Assembly: GCA_016704305.1 (NCBI GenBank) | Contig: JADJAL010000008.1 | Span: 1 to 64,000 of the forward strand | Length of the DNA: 64,000 nucleotides | Source of the DNA: Haliea sp. | Lineage (GTDB): Bacteria; Pseudomonadota; Gammaproteobacteria; Pseudomonadales; Halieaceae | Direction: 5' to 3' | Position numbers and translations under genes: made by a program | Notes under the pieces: generated by a model | Told to the model about the DNA's origin: nothing | The model's database searches: none | Seen by the model: only the letters and a program-made list of their open reading frames with translations | Shown: positions 43,277 through 52,636 of the stretch, piece by piece | Position numbering within the stretch: position 1 is the stretch's first letter | Layout of the letters: every line of letters starts with the position of its first letter

Positions 43277-45243
43277 ATGGAAGACTCCGGGGCACTCGCC
43301 CCGCATAACAGCAAGAGTACTGACGACCTGCCCTGGCGTCTCGCGGCACTGGTGCTGCTGGCCTGCCTGTTGGCCTACGGCGTGGCGCTGAACGGTCCGC
43401 TGTTTTTTGACGATGAACCTGCTCGCCAATCAGCAGGTGCAAATCGACGGCACCACGTTTGATGACTGGCGCGTGGCGGCGTTGAGTGCGGAATCGGGCC
43501 TGTTGTACCGCCCTGTCGCGATGCTGACATTCGCCATTAACCACGCGGTGGTGGGTGCGTTTACCCCGTTCAGCCTGAAAGCGACGAATGTGGCGATACA
43601 TGTGGTGATCGGCGCGCTGCTTTACCTGTTTGCGCTGGCTGTGTTGCAAACCCCCGCTTTGCGCGCACATCGGCTGAGCACTTATCAATTAAAGGTCGTG
43701 GCGCTGCTTGCCGCGTCGATCTGGCTGCTGCATCCCATCCATGTATCGACCGTGCTCTATGCTGTGCAGCGTATGGCGCAGCTGTCGACGTTGTTCACGT
43801 TGGCCGGCCTGCTGGTGTTCACTCGCTACCGGTTGCACTGGACTGAGAGGGGTGCCACACACGGAGAAGTGCTGGCCGCTGCCCTGTGGATCGCCCTGCT
43901 CGGCCTGCTCGCCGTGCTGTCCAAGGAGAACGGCGCGCTGCTGCCCTGGTTGATCGCGGTGCTGGAAGTGACGCTGTTTCGTGGAGTCTGGCGCGGTCAA
44001 TCGCGCGGACGGCTGGTTGCCCTGGGCTGGTTGGCACTGTTCCTGCCGTTGTTGCTGCTGGGCGCGGTGTTTCTGGTCGCACCCGAGTTGATGGTCGGTC
44101 GCTATGGCGGGCGTGAATTTACGCTGGAGGAGCGACTGCTGACACAAGCGCGTGTGCTGTGGCAATACCTGAGCTGGATGGCCGTGCCCAATATTATCGG
44201 CATGGGCATATTCCACGACGATATCCCGATCTCCCAGAGCCTGTGGTCGCCGGTGACCACGGCTCTGTCGCTGCTCGCCTGGGCGGTTGTGCTGTCCGCC
44301 GCGCTGCTATGGCACCGGCGCTACCCGCTGGTCGCCTGCGCGCTGCTGTTTTATCTGGTGGCACACAGTATGGAATCGACGGTGTGGCCGCTGGAGATGG
44401 TGTTTGAACACCGCAATTACCTGCCCAGTATGGGCTTTGCCGTGCTGGCGGCGCTGGGTATCGTCAAGGGTGTCGCGCGCGTGGAGCGCTTGCGCCTGCG
44501 CGCTTTGGTGGGCGGCCTGCTCGGGTTGCTGTTAGTGCTGCTGTTGATTCGCACCAATGCGTGGACCGACGAACTCAGTCTTGCCCGCTTCAATGTCATC
44601 AATCACCCGCAGTCACCGCGCGCGAATTTTTTCTATGGCAATGCGCTGTTCAAGCGCTTCCAGCAGTCTGGATGAGTTGCAGCTGACCGAAGAAGGAGCA
44701 GCGCGCCCTGGCCGTGACCTCGCGGCGCTACTTCGACAACATGCGCATGATGGATGAGCGCAATTTCCCGCGCTGGTGATGCTCTACCAGCTTGATACGC
44801 TTTATTTTCCTGGCCTGGCGCAGAAGAATGACTGGTTGGGCGTGATGGCCGAGCTGGCGCAAACGCGCCGTTTACAATCCTCGGATCGCACGGCACTGGC
44901 TGCGCTCGTGGATTTTTCGCTGGCGCCACAGAGGGAGGCGGAGCGCGCCAGGGTGGGTGAATTACTGGCGCGGCTGGTAGAGCGCTATCCCCACCGCATC
45001 GACTTGGTGGGCCTGCAGTACCGCTTCGTGATGGCGACAGCCCCGGAGCAAAAAGACACGTTGCTGCCGACGCTGCAACGTGCCGCCGCGCGCAATGCGG
45101 ACAGTCCGCAGGCAGCGGTGCTGCTGGCGAATTATTACGGTAACGCCGATCTTGGCAATACCTACGACCAGTTGCTGGAGTGGCAGCGGCGCGATCAATT
45201 GCGGCGAGAGTTACCCGTGGTACGAGCGTTGTTCGAACAATGA
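43277..45243 (+). CDS. GT-C-like multispan membrane protein with TPR-type tail, copy 1 (frameshifted)
   Basis: About 655 residues across four single-base breaks (near 43411-43417, 44660, 44695 and 44770). The N-terminal span ends in NGPLFFDD, an acidic pair in the first external loop as in GT-C transferases. RPVAMLTFAINH, HPIHVSTVLYAVQRMA, LSKENG and MVFEHRNYLPSMG follow; these resemble the TMTC/PMT-like TPR family. The C-terminal third is helical and TPR-like. It is a tandem paralogue of the next gene and overlaps it by ATGA. Catalytic activity is inferred. Confidence 0.72.
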
Positions 45244-47184
45244 AGGTGGCCGAGAAACGACTGATCGGGACAACTGGGGCAGGGTCTTCCCGACTTGCTA
45301 CGCTTGGGGCGCTGTTGTGCGCCGCCTTGCTGCTGTGGCTGGGCGCCTGGATTTACTGGCCGGGCATCAGCGGTCCGGAATTGCTGGATGACCGCTCCAG
45401 TGTGCTGGTGATTGGCGACCTGAAAAAGCGGCCGGAACTGGCACTCGATTACATCGTTGGCGACAAATCCGGCGCCCTCGGGCGCTCGGTGTCCATGACC
45501 AGCTTCGTGCTCGAAAAGATGTACCTGGACGAGGGCATCGTCGGCAACAAGAAAGTCAATATTGCGCTGCACCTGCTGAATGGCGCGCTCCTCATCTGGC
45601 TGTTCTGGTTGTTATTGCTCTTTATCGAGGTGCCCGGTTATCGCGCGCTGGCCGTGCTGCTCGGCGCGCTCTGGATTCTGCACCCGCTGCTGGTGAGTAC
45701 CGTGCTGTATGTGGTGCAGCGTATGGCAATACTTGCGACGTTGTTCATGCTGCTGGCGAGCATCAGCTATGTGTACTGGCGACTGCGGCTGATCAGGGGC
45801 AGCGCCAGCGTGCTGCATTTTATGCCGGTGCCGCTGTTTTTTGCCGTGGCACTGCTGGCCAAGGAAAATGCCGTGGTGTTGGTACCCACGCTGCTGTTGC
45901 TGGAAGTCTGGTGGTTTGAGTGCCGCGGGCAGCGCGGCGAGGTCATCCGCTGGCTGCAGCGCACCAGCTACGGCCTGATCGCCTCGGGCGCAATTGTCCT
46001 AACGATGTTTGCGCTGCTGCGATGGGAGCGCCTCGCAGACCGCTTTCTACCGGAGGCCATTTTCATTGACGGAACGCCTGCTCACGCAAAGCCGCGTAGT
46101 GTGGGATTACGTCGCGCAGTCATTCCACCCACAAGTGGCGCGGATGGGCATTTACCACGACGATGTCGTGGTCTCCAGCTCCCTTTTCACTCCGCTATCC
46201 ACGCTGTTCGCTGTGCTGGCGTGGCTGCTGGTTATCGTGGTTGGCGCTGTGTTGATACGCAGCCGCGGCGGGCGCTGGATCGCATTCGGGATAGCGTGGT
46301 TCCTGCTGGGCCATAGCGTCGAGTCCACGGTGCTGCCGCTGGAGATGTATTTCGAACACCGCAATTATTTCCCGTTGATGGGACTGCTGTTGGCGCTCGG
46401 CGGCCTGTTTGCCGTCGTGGTCAGGCGGTGGCCCGAGCCCAAGGCACCGCTGCTGGCCTGTCTTGCAGTATGCGCGCTGCTGCTGTCCGGGCTGACCAGT
46501 TCCCAGGTGCAGGTTTGGTCAAATCGCTCACTGCTGATATTGAATCATCTCAATGGGCACCCGCAGTCCGCGCGCGCCAATATCGATATGGCAACTGAGC
46601 TGGCGCGGCTCGGCGAGATTGACGCGGCGCATCGCTATTCGCGCCTGGCGTTCGAAGCCAGTGCCAACAAGGCCGGCTCTGCGGAGCGCAATGGCGATTA
46701 CCAGGTGCGCAACCTGGCGCTCAGTTGTATCGCTGGAAAGGCTGTTTCTCCGCTGCTGATTGAGACGCTGGGCGCTGACGATCCGCAGCGGCCGTTGAGT
46801 TCAGTCACCACGCTGCTGAGTCTGGTGCGCCTGCTGCAGGATGACAAATGCCCGCAGTTTGATCGTTTGCGCTTCGCCGATCGCATGGCCCAGCTGTATC
46901 TGGTGGCGGATTTCGAGCGCAAGGCGTCTGCGAAAATTTACTCCAACCTGGCGGTGCTGGAGAACGCGTTGCAAAGGTATGATAATGCCTTCGCGTACGC
47001 GCAGCAGTTGCTTGTGATGAAGCCGTATGACAAGCGCGGATTGTTAATGAAACTGCATTTTGCCACCGCGCTCGGTAAAGCAGAGGCAGCCCAGGATGTG
47101 ATTGCCACTTTGCAACAACTCGATGAGCAGGGTAAGTTGACCACAGGTGAGCAACAGACCCTTGCTTTGTATATGCAGAATTAG
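45240..47184 (+). CDS. GT-C-like multispan membrane protein with TPR-type tail, copy 2 (frameshifted)
   Basis: About 647 residues with one break at the T-run 46044-46046. It repeats the plan of the previous gene: first span, acidic loop PELLDDRSS (about 46-54), HPLLVSTVLYVVQRMA, LAKENA, RLLTQSRVVWDYV and MYFEHRNYFPLMG, then a soluble TPR-like tail (about 440-647). The two copies share motifs in the same order but differ widely elsewhere, so the duplication is old. ATG 45240 overlaps the end of copy 1. It is a candidate membrane glycosyltransferase acting with the GT2 enzyme next to it. Confidence 0.72.
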
Positions 47185-47217
47185 TACCAGTGGAACCAGG
47201 TACCCGGAGAACCAGCC

Positions 47218-48099
47218 TTGAAAATTTCCATCGTAATTCCGGCCAAGAACGAAGCGCTTGGGCTTGTGGGCTTGTTGCCTGAATTGACGCAGCTGTACCC
47301 CGACGCGGAAATCATCGTCGTCAACGACGGTTCCACCGACGGCACGGAGCAGGTGTGCAAGGACGCGGGGGTCAAGGTGATCACGCACCCGTATGCCAAG
47401 GGCAATGGCGCGGCTGTCAAAACCGGCGCGCGTGCCGCCACGGGTGATGTACTGGTATTCATGGATGGCGACGGTCAGCACAGCGCGGCGGACGTCGCCA
47501 GGCTGCTCAGCAAGGTCGAGGACGGTTATGATCTCGTTATCGGTGCCCGCAGTGGGCGGGCTTCCCAGGCCAGTGTCGCGCGCTGGAGTGCCAACACGTT
47601 TTACAACAGCTTCGCCAGCTGGGTAGTCAATCACCGGATAGATGACCTCACCTCCGGATTTCGCTGCGTTAATAGGCGTAAATTCCTGAGCTTCCTGTAC
47701 CTGTTGCCGAACGGCTTCAGTTATCCCACCACGTCCACGATGGCCTTCTTCCGCGCGGGCTATTCCGTGGGATTCGTCCCGATCACGGTGTCCAAGCGCC
47801 TCGGCACCAGTCACATCAGCATGATGAAGGACGGTGTGCGCTTCCTGCTGATTATTTTCAAGGTGGGCACACTGTACTCGCCGCTGAAGATTTACTTCCC
47901 GGCGGCGGTGTTTGTCTCCGGCCTCGGTTTCCTCAATTATTTCCTGACTGTTATCAGTTCCGGCTGGCGGTTCACCAACATGAGCACGCTGTTGATCCTC
48001 GCCGGGATGGTGATGTTCCTCATCGGGCTGCTCTCCGAACAGCTCACCAACCTGCAATTCAAGGACACCTCCAACGCCGGTGACAGGCGCGCCGGGTAG
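47218..48099 (+). CDS. GT2 glycosyltransferase, polyprenyl-phosphate sugar synthase type
   Basis: 293 residues. The catalytic GT2 domain starts KISIVIPAKNEALGL, has VVNDGSTDGT near 34-43, and the metal site FMDGDGQH (81-88). SGFRCVNRRKFL and FSYPTTSTMAFF follow, then two C-terminal membrane spans (about 220-280). This is the plan of dolichyl/undecaprenyl-phosphate mannose or glucose synthases, which load one sugar onto a lipid phosphate. It lies 33 bases after the GT-C-like pair, so it could supply their donor. The sugar cannot be told from sequence. Confidence 0.88.
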   Translation: MKISIVIPAKNEALGLVGLLPELTQLYPDAEIIVVNDGSTDGTEQVCKDAGVKVITHPYAKGNGAAVKTGARAATGDVLVFMDGDGQHSAADVARLLSKVEDGYDLVIGARSGRASQASVARWSANTFYNSFASWVVNHRIDDLTSGFRCVNRRKFLSFLYLLPNGFSYPTTSTMAFFRAGYSVGFVPITVSKRLGTSHISMMKDGVRFLLIIFKVGTLYSPLKIYFPAAVFVSGLGFLNYFLTVISSGWRFTNMSTLLILAGMVMFLIGLLSEQLTNLQFKDTSNAGDRRAG

Positions 48100-48191
48100 G
48101 CATTGTCGATGTGCGCCGCCTGTCGTGGGAACAGGTCCAACCCCAACCGGTGATGTACAGCTGCGATCATAGAAGCCCATATTGCGACGGC

Positions 48192-50402
48192 TTACCCAAC
48201 GAACTTTGCCTTCGCTTCCGGCAGGCTGTGGGCCGCGCATGCAATACCGGCTCGGTGTATCCGCTGGGCTGCTGCTCTCCCAGGAACACCAGATCGCAGG
48301 CCGCCTGGAACGCGATACTGTGGTCGAAGTTTGGCGCCGTTTCGGTACAGGATCGGTTGCGTAACTCGTGCATTCTGCGCATCCACCACCGCAGCCATGC
48401 GCTCCAGCGTGGCGCGCACCTGCTCCTTCGTGCACACACCGTGACGCAGCCAGTTGGCGATGTGCTGGCTGGAGATGCGCAGCGTGGCGCGGTCTTCCAT
48501 CAGGCCGACGTCGTGGATGTCCGGCACTTTGGAACAGCCCACGCCCTGGTCGATCCAGCGCACGACATAACCCAGTATGCCCTGCGCGTTGTTGTCCAGT
48601 TCGCGCTGGATGTCGGTGGCGCTGAGGCCGGCGGCGCCTTTGAGCGGAATGTGGAGTATGTCGTCCAGTGACGCACGGCTTTTGCCTTTCAATTCTGCCT
48701 GGCGCTGCGCCACATCCACCTCGTGGTAGTGGATCGCGTGCAGCGTAGCCGCGGTGGGCGAGGGCACCCAGGCGGTACTCGCACCGGCCAACGGATGGGC
48801 GATCTTGTTTTTCATCATGTCGGCCATCAGGTCCGGCATCGCCCACATGCCCTTGCCGATCTGCGCCTTGCCCAGCAGGCCGCAGCGCAGGCCGGTGTCG
48901 ACGTTCCAGTCCTCGTAGGCATTGATCCAGGGTTCCTGCTTCATCGCACCTTTCGGTGTCATCGCGCCGGCTTGCATGCTGGTATGTATCTCGTCGCCGG
49001 TGCGGTCGAGGAAGCCGGTATTGATGAATACGAGGCGCTCCTTCGCGGCGCGAATGCACGCTTTCAGGTTCAACGTGGTGCGCCGTTCCTCGTCCATGAT
49101 GCCGACTTTCAGCGTATTGCGCGCAAGGCCCAGCACATCCTCGATACGATCAAACAATTCACAGGTAAAGGCGACCTCGTCGGGTCCGTGCATTTTCGGC
49201 TTCACGATATACACGCTGCCAGCGCGCGAATTGCGGCTGGCTGACGGCGCTTTTTTCAGGTCATGCAGTGCGATCATCGCGGTGAACATGCCATCCATGA
49301 TGCCCTCGGGAATTTCCGCGCCGTTCACATCGAGAATCGCCGGCGTCGTCATCAGGTGGCCGACATTGCGTACGAACATCAGGCTGCGCCCTGGCAGTAC
49401 GAGCTCGCTGCCGCCCGGCGCTGTAAACCGGCGGTCGTCGTTGAGGCGGCGGGTCATGGTGCTGCCGCCCTTGGCGAAGCTGTCGCTGAGATCGCCGCGC
49501 ATCAGTCCCAGCCAGTTGGCGTAGGCGACGGTTTTGTCCTCGGCGTCGACCGCGGCGACGGAGTCTTCGCAATCCTGGATGGTGGTGAGTGCGGCTTCGA
49601 GCACCACATCCTTCACGCCGGCGGCGTCGGTTGCGCCAATCGGGCTGGTGGGGTCTATCTGGATTTCAATGTGCAACCCGTGATGGCGCAGCAGCACGCT
49701 GTCGGGTGTGGCTGCATTGCCGCAGTAGCCGCGCAGTTGGGTAGCGTCCTGCAGCGCGGCTGTATTGCCGTCGCGCAGGGTGACCCGCAGAGCGCCATCG
49801 ACAATGGCATAGGCGGTGGCATCGCTGTGGCTGCCGCCGGTCAGCGGGCAGTGCTTGTCCAGGAAGCGCCTTGCATAGGCGATGACCTTGTCGCCGCGCA
49901 CCGGGTTGTAGCCGCCAGCGCGCTCGGCGCCGTCGTCCTCGGGTATGACATCAGTGCCATAGAGCGCATCGTACAGGCTGCCCCAGCGCGCGTTGGCGGC
50001 GTTCAGCGCGTAGCGCGCATTCATTACCGGCACCACGAGTTGCGGCCCGGCGAGTAGCGCCACTTCCGCATCGACATTCTCGGTGCTGATCTGGAAGTCC
50101 GGGCCCTCGGGGAGCAGGTAGCCGATCTCCTCGAGAAATGCTTTGTAGCCAGCGCGATCACACTCGGGGCCGGGGTTGGCCTGGTGCCACGCGTCGATTT
50201 TTGCCTGCAGTATCTCGCGCTGTTGCAGCAGTTCCCGGTTGCGCGGGCCCAAGGTGTTCACGATAGTTTCCAGCCCCTGCCAGAAGTGTTGCGGCGCGAT
50301 GCCCGTGCCCGGAGCGATATCCTGTTCCAGCAGCGTGTGCAGCACCGGTGCGATCTGCAAGCCACCTTGTATTATGCGGTCAGGTTGGATGCGGTCAGTC
50401 AT
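48192..50402 (-). CDS. glcB: Malate synthase G (frame slips near the C-terminus)
   Basis: 736 codons. Condenses glyoxylate with acetyl-CoA to malate in the glyoxylate bypass. Family blocks are clear: GRSLMFVRNVGHLMT, MHGPDEVAFTCELFDRIE, GIMDEERRTTLNLKACI and FINTGFLDRTGDEIHTSM. Near the end the expected APNFDHSIAFQAACDLVFLG lies in another frame, entered near 48333-48343 and left near 48228-48236. Two opposite indels therefore give a wrong stretch of about 37 residues. ATG 50402 follows AAGAGG. The LysR gene lies upstream on the same strand. Confidence 0.94.
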   Translation of the reverse strand: MTDRIQPDRIIQGGLQIAPVLHTLLEQDIAPGTGIAPQHFWQGLETIVNTLGPRNRELLQQREILQAKIDAWHQANPGPECDRAGYKAFLEEIGYLLPEGPDFQISTENVDAEVALLAGPQLVVPVMNARYALNAANARWGSLYDALYGTDVIPEDDGAERAGGYNPVRGDKVIAYARRFLDKHCPLTGGSHSDATAYAIVDGALRVTLRDGNTAALQDATQLRGYCGNAATPDSVLLRHHGLHIEIQIDPTSPIGATDAAGVKDVVLEAALTTIQDCEDSVAAVDAEDKTVAYANWLGLMRGDLSDSFAKGGSTMTRRLNDDRRFTAPGGSELVLPGRSLMFVRNVGHLMTTPAILDVNGAEIPEGIMDGMFTAMIALHDLKKAPSASRNSRAGSVYIVKPKMHGPDEVAFTCELFDRIEDVLGLARNTLKVGIMDEERRTTLNLKACIRAAKERLVFINTGFLDRTGDEIHTSMQAGAMTPKGAMKQEPWINAYEDWNVDTGLRCGLLGKAQIGKGMWAMPDLMADMMKNKIAHPLAGASTAWVPSPTAATLHAIHYHEVDVAQRQAELKGKSRASLDDILHIPLKGAAGLSATDIQRELDNNAQGILGYVVRWIDQGVGCSKVPDIHDVGLMEDRATLRISSQHIANWLRHGVCTKEQVRATLERMAAVVDAQNARVTQPILYRNGAKLRPQYRVPGGLRSGVPGRAAAQRIHRAGIACAAHSLPEAKAKFVG

Positions 50403-50489
50403 GATGAAACCTCTTGGCTGTTGGATTTTGGCTTTTGGTTAGTGGCAGGCACGGTGCAGTCCGTGGAGCACGCGTGATTTTAGGTGGCG

Positions 50490-50503
50490 GCAAAATATTT
50501 TGC
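50490..50503. promoter_or_regulatory. Perfect 14-bp palindrome upstream of glcB
   Basis: GCAAAATATTTTGC is its own reverse complement. It lies 87 bases before the glcB start, between lysR and glcB, in an AT-rich pocket. It could be an operator for glcB control. No known consensus is claimed. Confidence 0.4.
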
Positions 50504-50546
50504 GAGTCGATCGCCTTAATGGCCAGCATCAGGGGTGTGAATACCA

Positions 50547-51503
50547 CTAGAGAGTCGCACCCAGCCCGTTCAGTTCGCGCGCCGTATCGGCGATCAGCTT
50601 TCGCAACCATTTGTTGCCCGGATTGTGCTGCAGCAGCGGACTCCACGCCATCTTCAGTTCCAGTGGCGGAATTGTAAGCGGTGGATCGCGCAATACAACG
50701 CGCGGGTTGTTGCGCTTGAGTTGTGCGCACCGCGTGGGCAGCGTCACGATCAGGTCGTTCTGTTCCGCGAGCGTCATCGCGGCCTGGTAATGCCGCGTGA
50801 ACACCCGGATCTGGCGCTTCTTGCCCAGCTTGTTCAGCGCAAGGTCCACCCAGCCGAGTCGCTGCACGTCATCGGGGTCAACGCCCACGCCCACGCCCAT
50901 GCCGGTCTTGCTGACCCAGACGTGGTCCGCCTTGAGGTAATTCTCGAGCGTGAAATCCGCAAGCACCGGGTTGTTCGGGCTGAGCACGCAGGTGAAGCTG
51001 TCATTCCACAGGTGGATCTGGTGGAAGGACTGCGGCATGGAGTCGAAGCGGTTGATCACCATATCCACCTTGCCGCGCTCGACATCGAGGAAGCTCACGT
51101 CGGAGGGCGTCATGATGTCCAGGGTCAGCCCGGGCGCCTGCGTGCGCAGTTTTCCCAGCACGCTGGGCAGCAGGGTGGATTCCGCATAATCGCTGGCCAT
51201 GATGCGAAACACGCGGTGTGCCGCTGCGGGTTCAAAATCCCCGCGCGGCTGTACGGCGTGATCAATTTTGCTGAGTACTTCCCGCACCATCGGTTCCAGT
51301 TCCAGCGCGCGTTCGGTCGGCGTCATCCCCTCGCTGGTCCTGACCAGCAGCGGGTCGTTGAACAGCTCGCGCAAACGGCGCAGCCCGTTGCTCATCGCCG
51401 GTTGCGACAGGTTGAGCTGATTGGCCGCCTGGGTGACATTGCGTTCGCGCAGCAGGGCGTCCAGATACACCAGCAAGTTGAGATCGATTCGATTCACTTT
51501 CAT
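50547..51503 (-). CDS. LysR-family transcriptional regulator
   Basis: 318 residues. The N-terminal winged helix reads NLLVYLDALLRERNVTQAANQLNLSQPAMSNGLRRLR (given here in parts: core NVTQAANQLNLSQ). It is followed by the linker and a two-lobed effector domain, and ends GLGATL. The style is that of the NodD/NahR branch. ATG 51503 has GAGGAG at the right distance; an in-frame ATG at 51521 lies before it. It is upstream of glcB on the same strand, so glyoxylate/acetate metabolism is the obvious but unproven target. Confidence 0.9.
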   Translation of the reverse strand: MKVNRIDLNLLVYLDALLRERNVTQAANQLNLSQPAMSNGLRRLRELFNDPLLVRTSEGMTPTERALELEPMVREVLSKIDHAVQPRGDFEPAAAHRVFRIMASDYAESTLLPSVLGKLRTQAPGLTLDIMTPSDVSFLDVERGKVDMVINRFDSMPQSFHQIHLWNDSFTCVLSPNNPVLADFTLENYLKADHVWVSKTGMGVGVGVDPDDVQRLGWVDLALNKLGKKRQIRVFTRHYQAAMTLAEQNDLIVTLPTRCAQLKRNNPRVVLRDPPLTIPPLELKMAWSPLLQHNPGNKWLRKLIADTARELNGLGATL

Positions 51504-51515
51504 GAACGGCTCCTC

Positions 51516-51530
51516 ATTCACTTAGTGAAT
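51516..51530. promoter_or_regulatory. LysR-type box before the regulator gene
   Basis: ATTCACT-T-AGTGAAT is a perfect 7+1+7 dyad containing the T-N11-A pattern of LysR-type sites (T 51517, A 51529). It lies directly upstream of the GAGGAG site of the LysR gene, well placed for autorepression. Confidence 0.55.
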
Positions 51531-51707
51531 GGCGGGTTTGTAAGTCATTGGCAGGGGGAATTATACGCGTAATGGTTTGCTTGCCAAGGCTGTGGGTAGC
51601 GCTAGTGTCCGCTGTTACCGAGACAACTCGTGAATCCTGATTCCAAACACTGCGCATCAGCGGTTTTTGTCGGCATCGTGGCGCTCGGGAGGTGAGAGGG
51701 GTCGCAA

Positions 51708-52003
51708 CACGCCGTGAACCCATGCCCATAAACAGGGGCAGGCCCTCCATGGGGCTCGACCCCCTGCGGGGCCGCCCCTGGCATCCATGCGCGAGACGGT
51801 TTGCAACCCCGCCTCACACTCCCAAGCTTCGCGCGAGCTATCAAGGCTTCGATAGAGTGTGTCACCGAATAAGTTCGAATTTTGATAGTGGTAGGTAGGC
51901 GTTTGCGCTCTGCAGGCCGGTCGGGACCGTGCGAGGCATGGATGCCGAGCCCGAGCCCCCATGGAGGGCCTGCCCCTGTTTATGGGCATGGGTTCACGGC
52001 GTG
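51708..52003. mobile_element. MITE-like element with 51-52 bp terminal inverted repeats
   Basis: The left arm 51708-51758 and right arm 51952-52003 are reverse complements except for one extra G. Both start CACGCCGTGAACCC from the outer end. A further shared GGCATCCATGC block occurs inside each arm. The central part of about 190 bases has no open frame for a transposase. Long terminal repeats without a gene fit a MITE or a large palindromic REP cluster. It fills most of the gap between the LysR gene and the rraA-like gene. Confidence 0.7.
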
Positions 52004-52088
52004 TCCCGGGGGCCGGAACCTTCAGAACGCCGGACCTCGCTAAAAAAGTCAATGAAATTCGCGGTCATCATTTCCGCACGTCCAACCC

Positions 52089-52094
52089 TATAAT
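52089..52094 (+). promoter_or_regulatory. Candidate -10 box of the rraA-like gene
   Basis: A consensus TATAAT at 52089-52094 lies 29 bases before the start codon at 52124. No good -35 is seen at 16-18 bases upstream (sequence near CATCAT), so this is a partial match. Confidence 0.4.
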
Positions 52095-52123
52095 CCATCA
52101 AACACCGACCACAAGGACCAGTC

Positions 52124-52603
52124 ATGACCAAGATATCCACCCCGGACCTCTCCGATACCGCACCAGACGCCGCCGCCCTCGAACTCCCCTGGATCAACTA
52201 CGGACAACATCGGCAGTTCGGCGGACAGGCAGTCACCATCAAGTGCCATGAAGATAATTCACTGGTGAAGCAGTGCGTGGAGGAGGCCGGCCTCGGCCGC
52301 GTCATCGTGGTCGATGGCGGCGGCTCGCGGCGCCGCGCGCTGCTTGGGGATATGTTGGCGGAAAAAGCGGCGGCCAATGGCTGGGCCGGGTTGGTCATCA
52401 ACGGTGTTATTCGCGATGTGGATGAAATCGGATGCACGCCGCTGGGGGTAATGGCATTGGGTTGCTGCCCGATCAAGACCGAGAAGCTGGGCGTGGGGCA
52501 GCGCGATATCGACATTCATATCGGCGGCGTGACGATAGCGCCTGGCGATTATGTCTATGCCGATAATAACGGTGTGTTGGTCAGCAAGCGCGCGCTGCTG
52601 TAG
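52124..52603 (+). CDS. RraA-like protein / HMG aldolase family
   Basis: 159 residues. STPDLSD, FGGQAVTIKCHEDN, VVDGGGSRRRALLGDMLAE, GLVINGVIRDVDE and GVTIAPGDYVYADNNGVL follow the RraA fold in order. Members either bind and inhibit RNase E (RraA) or act as 4-hydroxy-4-methyl-2-oxoglutarate aldolases. The G-x20-R-D type active-site pattern (here GGGS...RDVD) is kept, so aldolase activity is possible. ATG 52124 follows AAGGA. Sequence alone does not decide between the two roles. Confidence 0.9.
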   Translation: MTKISTPDLSDTAPDAAALELPWINYGQHRQFGGQAVTIKCHEDNSLVKQCVEEAGLGRVIVVDGGGSRRRALLGDMLAEKAAANGWAGLVINGVIRDVDEIGCTPLGVMALGCCPIKTEKLGVGQRDIDIHIGGVTIAPGDYVYADNNGVLVSKRALL

Positions 52604-52636
52604 CGCATTGCTTCGGCGGACCCCGCACGGGTGCGC

